Part shown: one piece after another, positions 58,409 to 64,000 of the stretch | Numbering within the stretch: position 1 is the first letter of the stretch | Layout of the letters: each line of letters opens with the position of its first letter | Assembly (NCBI RefSeq): GCF_000026945.1 | Contig: NC_012861.1 | Location: forward strand, 1,426,001-1,490,000 | DNA length: 64,000 bases | Origin: Candida dubliniensis CD36 | Lineage: Eukaryota; Ascomycota; Pichiomycetes; Serinales; Debaryomycetaceae | Reading direction: 5' to 3' | Translations under genes and position numbers: made by a program | The notes under the pieces: model-generated | The model's database searches: none | Seen by the model: the letters and a program-made list of their open reading frames with translations, nothing else | What the model was told of the DNA's origin: nothing

Positions 58409-59431
58409 ATGATGAATCGGTTTTCTACTATTTCCGGAATAACCACAAGTAGTTTTCTCCAACAAGTGAGGCTAAATAAATTGAGACAATTCCCACATTT
58501 TTTGAATGTTCGACAATTTATTACATCTTCTGTCAACCACAAGTCCAACATGACAAACTCACAGAAACCAAAGGAAGAACCTAAGAGATTCGGATTAGAA
58601 AATCAAGTGAAACGGAACCCACATCCTGATTTCAACAAAGTTGAAAATTCCCGCCCATCATTTGATTTTGAAAACACTTGGACCTACACCCAGATCCCAA
58701 ACAAAGACTGGAAAGTTGGATCAGGGGCCAACGACCCAGCATGGAAAGAGTACAAGAAATTGGAAATTGACCCTTACGGAGAGGGCAGAAACCCCGTTGA
58801 TAATTACAAAACATTGATCAGTGCAGTTGTTCCTAGACCAATTGGTTTCGTGTCTACAGTATCCAAGAATGGCGAACGCAATTTGGCCCCCTTTTCATAC
58901 TTTACATTTGTGAACCACGACCCACCCATTTTTACATTGGGGTTTTCCTGTGGGAAAGAAAATCCAAAGGATACATGCAAAAACATTTTAGAGACTGGAG
59001 AATTGACAATTAATATTATCAGTGAATGGTTTGTTGAAGCAGCCAATTATTGTTCAACAAACGCTCCACCGGGAGTCGATGAATGGAAACTTTCTGGATT
59101 GACTCCTTTGGAATCAGCAAAAGTAAAGCCACAACACGTTGCAGAATCAGCATTTTCCATTGAAGCAAAATTGATTACATCTCATGAATGGAAATCCAAA
59201 ACCGATCCCAATAGAGCTACTGGTGTTTTGTGTATTGTCGAAGGTGTGAATTTTCATGTTAGAGAAGATGTTATCAATTCAGATTTGAATAATCTTGACA
59301 TTGGCAAACTAAAGCCAGTTAGCAGATTGGGTGGTATCACCTACGGCAGAACGGTCGATGGCTATGAAAAATTGAGACCAGATTTTGAAAAGGAAAATGC
59401 CACAAATGAAGTCAAACAATTGTTAGAATAG
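58409..59431 (+). CDS. FMN-binding split-barrel flavoprotein (flavin reductase-like)
   Basis: A 340-residue protein. The flavin reductase-like domain starts near residue 125: VVPRPIGFVSTVSKNGERN, LAPFSYFTFV, TLGFSCGKENPKDT and GELTINI are typical FMN/phosphate-binding turns. The C-terminal part has RLGGITYGR. The first 50 residues are basic, Ser/Thr-rich and lack acidic residues (MMNRFSTISG, then RLNKLRQF), so they look like a mitochondrial targeting signal. A second in-frame ATG at 58550 would give a version without it, so dual location is possible. Substrate unknown. It is in tandem with the SirTM-macrodomain gene 240 bp downstream. Confidence 0.82.
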   Translation: MMNRFSTISGITTSSFLQQVRLNKLRQFPHFLNVRQFITSSVNHKSNMTNSQKPKEEPKRFGLENQVKRNPHPDFNKVENSRPSFDFENTWTYTQIPNKDWKVGSGANDPAWKEYKKLEIDPYGEGRNPVDNYKTLISAVVPRPIGFVSTVSKNGERNLAPFSYFTFVNHDPPIFTLGFSCGKENPKDTCKNILETGELTINIISEWFVEAANYCSTNAPPGVDEWKLSGLTPLESAKVKPQHVAESAFSIEAKLITSHEWKSKTDPNRATGVLCIVEGVNFHVREDVINSDLNNLDIGKLKPVSRLGGITYGRTVDGYEKLRPDFEKENATNEVKQLLE

Positions 59432-59671
59432 TCACAGTATAGAAAGATTCTTCGTTTTTTTAATATTATTTTCTTTTTGTGCGAGGATAAATATTTTTCC
59501 GATTTGTCAGCAATGCTCCACATTACATAAGCAGATCCGTATGAACCAGGATTACTAAAATCAATTTGTAAGCTGAAATTTTCGAAACCCACTTGCACAA
59601 TATATAAACACACAATGTAAACAGGAAAACATCATGGTCGAAATTTGCAACCTACTAATCAAGCTAAACAA

Positions 59672-61366
59672 ATGTTTGTTGATATCATAGAGATTTTACA
59701 GTTTTTGATCAAAGAGAGCAATAACGCCCACTTGAAGTCACATTGTTCACGCAGTACCTTACTGCAAATGGAAAGTTACAACCAACAAGAAATAATTAGA
59801 ATTTTGTTGTGTGAAAGATATCCAAATACTCCTTTACCCGAAGAAATCAACTCAGAGATCAACAAGCTAATCCGTTGGCAGAATGATAACAAATTACACA
59901 CATCAGTGCAATCATTGACCAATAATTACAATATGGCCAACGCAACTGTATCCTTATGGAAGGGAGATATAACCACTTTAACAGACGTCACTGCGATAGT
60001 GAATGCAGCAAATCTGACCTTGTTAGGATGCTTTCAACCAAGACACAAATGTATTGACAATGTTATTCACATTGCTGCTGGACCTGATTTAAGACAAGCA
60101 TGTTATAATTTGATGCAAAGCAAATCTGAACCTACTGGTTCAGCCAAAATTACCCCTGGCTTTAATTTGCCAGCAAAGTATGTTATTCACACTGTTGGTC
60201 CTATTATTCATAATGAGAGTGTCACAAAGAGAGAGCAAGAACAATTAGCAAGCTGCTATCAATCAAGTTTGGAAGCATTGGAAATGTTGAACGATGAGAA
60301 AGATAAATCTATTGCATTTTGTTGTGTTTCCACTGGATTGTTTGCGTTCCCAAAAGAGTTAGCAAGTACGATTGCCATAAACACAGTACATGATTATTTG
60401 AAAACGCATCCAAATTCAACTATCAAGCATATTGTGTTCAATGTGTTTTCAAATGAAGATAAAGAAGTTTATGAAAATAATTTGCAAGTGCTTCCTCGGG
60501 ACTCGTCTCAAATTTCGCTCGAATCAGATGCCCCAACTAATCTCAATTTAGATAAGGCAAAAGCATGGTTGCAAGAAGCTGATTGTTTGATTATCAGTGC
60601 TGGCGCAGGACTTTCTGCAAGCGAAGGATTGGACTACTCATCTAAGGCACTTTTCCAAAGAGAGTATAACCCGTTTCTTAAGTATGGAATCACATCGTTG
60701 TATGGAACAATCGGATTTCCCTGGCCCTCTAAGCTAGATTTTTGGAATTTCTTTATTTATCATTACACCAATCTTTACAAAAAATGGGGACCAAATGATA
60801 CGTATCAAAAACTTTTGGGTCTTTTGATGCAATTTGAGGACTCATTTGTTATTACATCTAATGCAGATGGGTTTTTCGTTAAAAATGGATTTGAAAAAGA
60901 TAGAGTTTTAACCGTACAGGGAAACTATGCTAATATCCAGTGCCTGAAAAACTGTCGCCCTGATGCTTATAGATCAATGGATGAAATGGTTGACAAATAT
61001 CCGCTAACCTCCAAAGATCAAATTCCTAGATGCCATTACTGTGGGTCTGAAATGACTATGTTCTTGCGAATGGGGAACTATTTTAATTCAGCAATTGTGA
61101 AAAATGAAAGAAACAATTACAATGAGATGTTGAACAGAATTATTAACACCAATAAAAAAGCAGTCATATTGGAATTGGGAGTGGGGTTAAACACGCCAAG
61201 TGTGCTTAGATGGCCGAATGAAGATAAAGTGGAGAGGTATCCAGCTAACTTTAAATTAATTAGAGTTGGAATGGGTCCCTCTAGCACTGTTCCTTTGGAC
61301 AATATAGAGAACACAGTAGTTATAAATGGTGATATTAAAAAAGTGGTGCAGTTATTAAATAAGTAG
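59672..61366 (+). CDS. Macrodomain-sirtuin fusion (SirTM type)
   Basis: A 564-residue protein with two linked domains of reversible ADP-ribosylation. The zinc-type macrodomain (about residues 85-280) begins with VNAAN. CTG codon 115 read as Ser restores the family's NAANS, and LLGC120-FQPRH125-KC127-ID matches the zinc-binding loop of SirTM-linked macrodomains. The sirtuin (about 290-564) has ISAGAGLSASEGLDY for NAD binding, ITSNADGFF, and Gln416-Gly where ordinary sirtuins have catalytic His-Gly, the mark of class M sirtuins (ADP-ribosyltransferases). It also has the zinc Cys sets CLKNC and CHYCG. The start is the ATG at 59672; upstream the frame only offers a TTG. Bacterial SirTMs modify lipoyl-GcvH, and macrodomains remove the mark. 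Confidence 0.9.
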   Translation: MFVDIIEILQFLIKESNNAHLKSHCSRSTLLQMESYNQQEIIRILLCERYPNTPLPEEINSEINKLIRWQNDNKLHTSVQSLTNNYNMANATVSLWKGDITTLTDVTAIVNAANLTLLGCFQPRHKCIDNVIHIAAGPDLRQACYNLMQSKSEPTGSAKITPGFNLPAKYVIHTVGPIIHNESVTKREQEQLASCYQSSLEALEMLNDEKDKSIAFCCVSTGLFAFPKELASTIAINTVHDYLKTHPNSTIKHIVFNVFSNEDKEVYENNLQVLPRDSSQISLESDAPTNLNLDKAKAWLQEADCLIISAGAGLSASEGLDYSSKALFQREYNPFLKYGITSLYGTIGFPWPSKLDFWNFFIYHYTNLYKKWGPNDTYQKLLGLLMQFEDSFVITSNADGFFVKNGFEKDRVLTVQGNYANIQCLKNCRPDAYRSMDEMVDKYPLTSKDQIPRCHYCGSEMTMFLRMGNYFNSAIVKNERNNYNEMLNRIINTNKKAVILELGVGLNTPSVLRWPNEDKVERYPANFKLIRVGMGPSSTVPLDNIENTVVINGDIKKVVQLLNK

Positions 61367-61601
61367 TTATATAGACGTTAAAGAATAGATATCTCTACGA
61401 TAGATCTTTTTTAAAATTTTGGATATCCGTGTAGGGGAGGTCTTAGCTTCAGGAAAAAAAGAAATCTCTTTTGTCTCGTATAGACATCATCATCACCACC
61501 AAGGCTGTAAAAAAAAAAAGAAAAAAAAAAAAAAAAGAGAAAAGAACTAAATTTTTCACAACACACCACCTACTTCTACTCATCACCAACAACGGTTACC
61601 A

Positions 61602-62558
61602 ATGTCCACAGACGAAGTTAACATCGACGCTGCTTCCTTAGAAGAATTGAGAGATATTCTCATCAATAAAACAGGAGATACCAAATTGGCTAATAGGTAC
61701 AGAGCTTTATTCAACTTAAAGTCTGTTGGAAGTGAGCATTCAGATAAAGAAAAAGCTCACAAAGCAATCAAGTACATTGCCGAATGTTTTAACGATGAAT
61801 CTGAATTATTAAAGCATGAAGTTGCTTACGTTTTGGGCCAAACTAAAGATTTATATGCTGCCCCATTTTTACGTGAAGTGTTGGAAAACGACAACCAGCA
61901 ATGTATGGTTAGACACGAGGCTGCCGAAGCGCTTGGTGCTCTTGGTGATAAAGAATCTTTACCATTGTTAGAAAAGTATTTTAAGGATGATCCTTCCTTG
62001 GAAATTAGACAAACTTGTGAGTTGGCCATTGAGAGAATACACTGGGAAAACTCAGAAAAGGCAAAAAGTGAAGTTTTGGAGAAATCATTGTACACATCGA
62101 TAGACCCAGCACCACCTTTGGCCACAAATGACTCCACATCTAAAGTAGAAAAGTTGAAGGAAATCTTAAATGACCAAGACAAGCCATTGTTTGAAAGATA
62201 TAGAGCAATGTTTAGATTGAGAGACATCGGTACTGATGAGGCATGCTTAGCCTTGGCTTCTGGTTTTGATGATCCAAGTGCTTTATTCAAGCATGAAATA
62301 GCTTATGTTTTTGGTCAAATGTGTAATCCTGTCACCGTTCCTTCATTAATCAAGGTCCTAAAAGATGAATCACAAGCAGGAATGGTGAGACATGAAGCTG
62401 CTGAAGCGTTGGGTTCAATTGCCACTGACGAATGTTTGCCAGTATTGCAATCATTCCTTAATGATTCTGAGCCAGTGGTTAGAGACTCTGCAATTGTTGC
62501 ATTAGATATGTATGAATATGAAAACTCCAATGAGCTAGAATATGCAACAGTAAAATAA
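61602..62558 (+). CDS. LIA1: Deoxyhypusine hydroxylase
   Basis: A 318-residue HEAT-repeat di-iron enzyme that finishes hypusine synthesis on eIF5A, the step after deoxyhypusine synthase uses spermidine. The four His-Glu metal dyads are all present: H72-E73, H105-E106, H231-E232 and H264-E265, in the repeated contexts [28 protein letters not shown] and RHEAAEAL. The two halves are internal duplicates. Full length. The ATG at 61602 follows A-rich and CACCAAC leader sequence. Converges with RPA12. Confidence 0.96.
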   Translation: MSTDEVNIDAASLEELRDILINKTGDTKLANRYRALFNLKSVGSEHSDKEKAHKAIKYIAECFNDESELLKHEVAYVLGQTKDLYAAPFLREVLENDNQQCMVRHEAAEALGALGDKESLPLLEKYFKDDPSLEIRQTCELAIERIHWENSEKAKSEVLEKSLYTSIDPAPPLATNDSTSKVEKLKEILNDQDKPLFERYRAMFRLRDIGTDEACLALASGFDDPSALFKHEIAYVFGQMCNPVTVPSLIKVLKDESQAGMVRHEAAEALGSIATDECLPVLQSFLNDSEPVVRDSAIVALDMYEYENSNELEYATVK

Positions 62559-62639
62559 ACATGGTCTCTGTCATGCATAATGTATTGTCTTTATGGCTTT
62601 TATTTAGATAAATAATATATAGTCTATAAAGCACACACC

Positions 62640-63011
62640 CTAATTGTTAGTTCTGAAACGGTACCCACAGTTGGTACATGTGTAAAACACAGTAGCACCC
62701 TCATCTGCAGATCTTAATTGTAAAGTATGATATTGCATTTCTTCGTTCCCACATTTAGGGCATTTTTCTTTGATTGTTGCACCTTCGTCTAGCTCATCCT
62801 TCTTTAAAGAAGTTTTCACAACAGACCTGGCCAGCTTTAATTTGGATGGGAAGGCATCGTCTGATGATTTCGTCACGACTTTTAAATTAGCAAATTTTGA
62901 TTTGGGATAAGCTGCTGAGCAGACAGTACATTTTATATCAGATGAGGAGCTGTGAGAATCTAGCAAATTACCACAATAGTTACAAAATATTAAAGATCCA
63001 ACTACCGACAT
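62640..63011 (-). CDS. RPA12: RNA polymerase I subunit A12.2
   Basis: A 123-residue Pol I subunit needed for RNA cleavage and termination. The N-terminal zinc ribbon has C10 and C13 (FCNYCGN) and CTVC. The C-terminal TFIIS-like ribbon has CPKCGNEE, the acidic hairpin RSADEG and CTNCGYRF. Full length, ATG at 63011. A PAC box sits about 100 bp upstream. Only 81 bp separate its stop from that of LIA1. Divergent from CCT5. Confidence 0.95.
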   Translation of the reverse strand: MSVVGSLIFCNYCGNLLDSHSSSSDIKCTVCSAAYPKSKFANLKVVTKSSDDAFPSKLKLARSVVKTSLKKDELDEGATIKEKCPKCGNEEMQYHTLQLRSADEGATVFYTCTNCGYRFRTNN

Positions 63012-63644
63012 GTCTAATGGTTTTAACCGAATATGAGATTATAGAAGATAAATGGTGTGTTGAATTATTATTTGATTTTTTTTTTTTTTTTTTTTAGCCT
63101 CGCTCGATGAGGTATAAAGCTTGATAATGAAGTTAGATGCCAACTAGACCAACAAGCATGGATTAAATACTATTTGTTCAACCAAAAGCATCACCAAAAG
63201 TGCTACATGAACTGTCTATGAGTTTACTATACTATAAAACATCTTAATAGAATACACAAACTTTGATTTAGAGCCACTTTCGTTTGTCGTGTAAGAATGG
63301 TCTTTCATTAATATGCAAACTCGCTGAATTTTATTGATACATCACCAAACTTAACACCTACATTATGCAATTCATCTACTCTATCGAGACAAAACTCTGG
63401 TAAACCAGAAGCTTGACATAGTTTCGGTATCCTGGCGATTTCACATCTGTTTCTAGTACTTTGTGTGTATGTAGAACATTCAAGAAGCCAAACCGCCAGC
63501 AGAAAGAACGAGAAAAAAAAAAAAAAAATTCACCAAAAAGCAAGTCTTACAAAAAAAAAAAAAAAAATTCTTCACTTTGATATTCTGAAACTACTTCAGC
63601 ATCATCAAACAGAAAACGATTTCCACATCTTATTTATAGACAAT
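63012..63644. promoter_or_regulatory. Divergent upstream region of RPA12 and CCT5
   Basis: A 633-bp region with a T-tract (63077-63095), a PAC box (63105-63111), and two A-tracts near 63514-63528 and 63552-63566 on the CCT5 side. Confidence 0.5.
63105..63111. promoter_or_regulatory. PAC box (CGATGAG) upstream of RPA12
   Basis: CGATGAG with the core GATGAG about 95 bp upstream of the RPA12 ATG, next to a poly-T tract. PAC (polymerase A and C) boxes mark Pol I/III subunit and ribosome biogenesis genes, which is exactly this gene class. Confidence 0.6.
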
Positions 63645-64000
63645 ATGGCTCGTGCACCACAGGGAATGCCTGATTTAAGTAATGCAATTGTTGCGCAAGA
63701 TGAAATGGGTAGACCGTTCATTATAGTGAGAGATCAAGGTAAAAAGGAAAGAAAACACGGAATTGAAGCAACAAGATCACATATTCTTGCAGCTAGATCA
63801 GTGGCATCTATTGTCAAGACATCATTGGGACCTAGAGGTCTTGATAAGATTTTGATAAGTCCAGATGGTGAAATCACTATTACAAATGACGGTGCTACAA
63901 TTTTATCCCAAATGGATTTGGAAAACCAAATTGCCAAGTTATTAGTCGAGTTATCCAGATCACAAGACGATGAAATTGGAGATGGTACTACTGGAGTTGT
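63645..64000 (+). CDS. CCT5: TCP-1/CCT chaperonin epsilon subunit, partial (5' end)
   Basis: The first 118 codons of a CCT chaperonin subunit, cut off by the window's right edge. The N-terminus carries [15 protein letters not shown], typical of the epsilon subunit. It is followed by the group II chaperonin ATP-site motifs [21 protein letters not shown] and the catalytic GDGTTGV at the very edge. CCT folds actin and tubulin in the cytosol. Start at the ATG at 63645. Confidence 0.94.
   Translation, partial: MARAPQGMPDLSNAIVAQDEMGRPFIIVRDQGKKERKHGIEATRSHILAARSVASIVKTSLGPRGLDKILISPDGEITITNDGATILSQMDLENQIAKLLVELSRSQDDEIGDGTTGV

Noticed and set aside
1..64000. tRNA genes, rRNA, LTRs or other mobile elements, CRISPR arrays
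   Set aside because: I looked by eye for B-box-like GGTTCGA/GGTTCAA sequences, terminal repeats and regularly spaced repeats and found none that hold up. A tRNAscan and LTR library search would settle it.

Overview
This is nuclear DNA from a budding yeast of the CUG-Ser clade, almost certainly Candida albicans or its sister C. dubliniensis. The DNA is AT-rich. Genes are nearly all intronless, lie on both strands, and are separated by AT-rich spacers full of poly(dA:dT) tracts. Two in-frame CTG codons sit where the protein family expects serine: codon 77 of the partial membrane-protein gene at the left edge, and codon 115 of the macrodomain protein (CTG 60014-60016). CTG should therefore be read as Ser throughout. 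The gene order (ARE2, SPE3, AAH1, RFA2, RCK2, SMF12, AFT2, TPK2, DQD1, CCT5) matches what I remember of C. albicans chromosome 2. That is recall, not a search.

Left part (1-14 kb): three paralogous multi-pass membrane proteins (the left-edge partial gene, 9607-11157 and 12447-14003) are interleaved with ARE2 (sterol esterification), ATP23 (mitochondrial ATP synthase maturation), SPE3 (spermidine synthesis) and AAH1 (adenine deaminase). 14-31 kb: housekeeping genes. These are an ankyrin protein, a CCDC47-like ER protein whose first exon is separated by a 67-nt intron, an STK19-like winged-helix protein, mitoribosomal bL9m, BCD1, HSH49, a quinone oxidoreductase, a CBS-domain protein, an atypical acyl-CoA desaturase with a cytochrome b5 domain, a SNF12/RSC6-type remodeller subunit, an AT-hook nuclear protein and RFA2.

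31-50 kb: regulatory genes with very long upstream regions of about 2 kb: RCK2, a HAD phosphatase, SMF12 (Nramp metal transporter), AFT2 (iron-type regulator), an unrecognised phospho-site-rich protein, MNP1, RPB9, TPK2 and ADD66.

50-61 kb: the most unusual block. A Zn2Cys6 regulator, a mitochondrial 3-oxoacid CoA-transferase, an intradiol (hydroxyquinol-type) dioxygenase and a type II dehydroquinase lie side by side and look like part of a hydroxyaromatic/3-oxoadipate catabolic cluster. They are followed by an FMN split-barrel protein and a macrodomain-sirtuin fusion of the SirTM type.

61.6-64 kb: LIA1 (deoxyhypusine hydroxylase), RPA12 (with a PAC box upstream) and the 5' end of CCT5.

I found no tRNA, rRNA, transposon, LTR or CRISPR array. 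Many start codons had to be chosen by hand, because the longest open frames often begin with TTG or GTG upstream of the first ATG.
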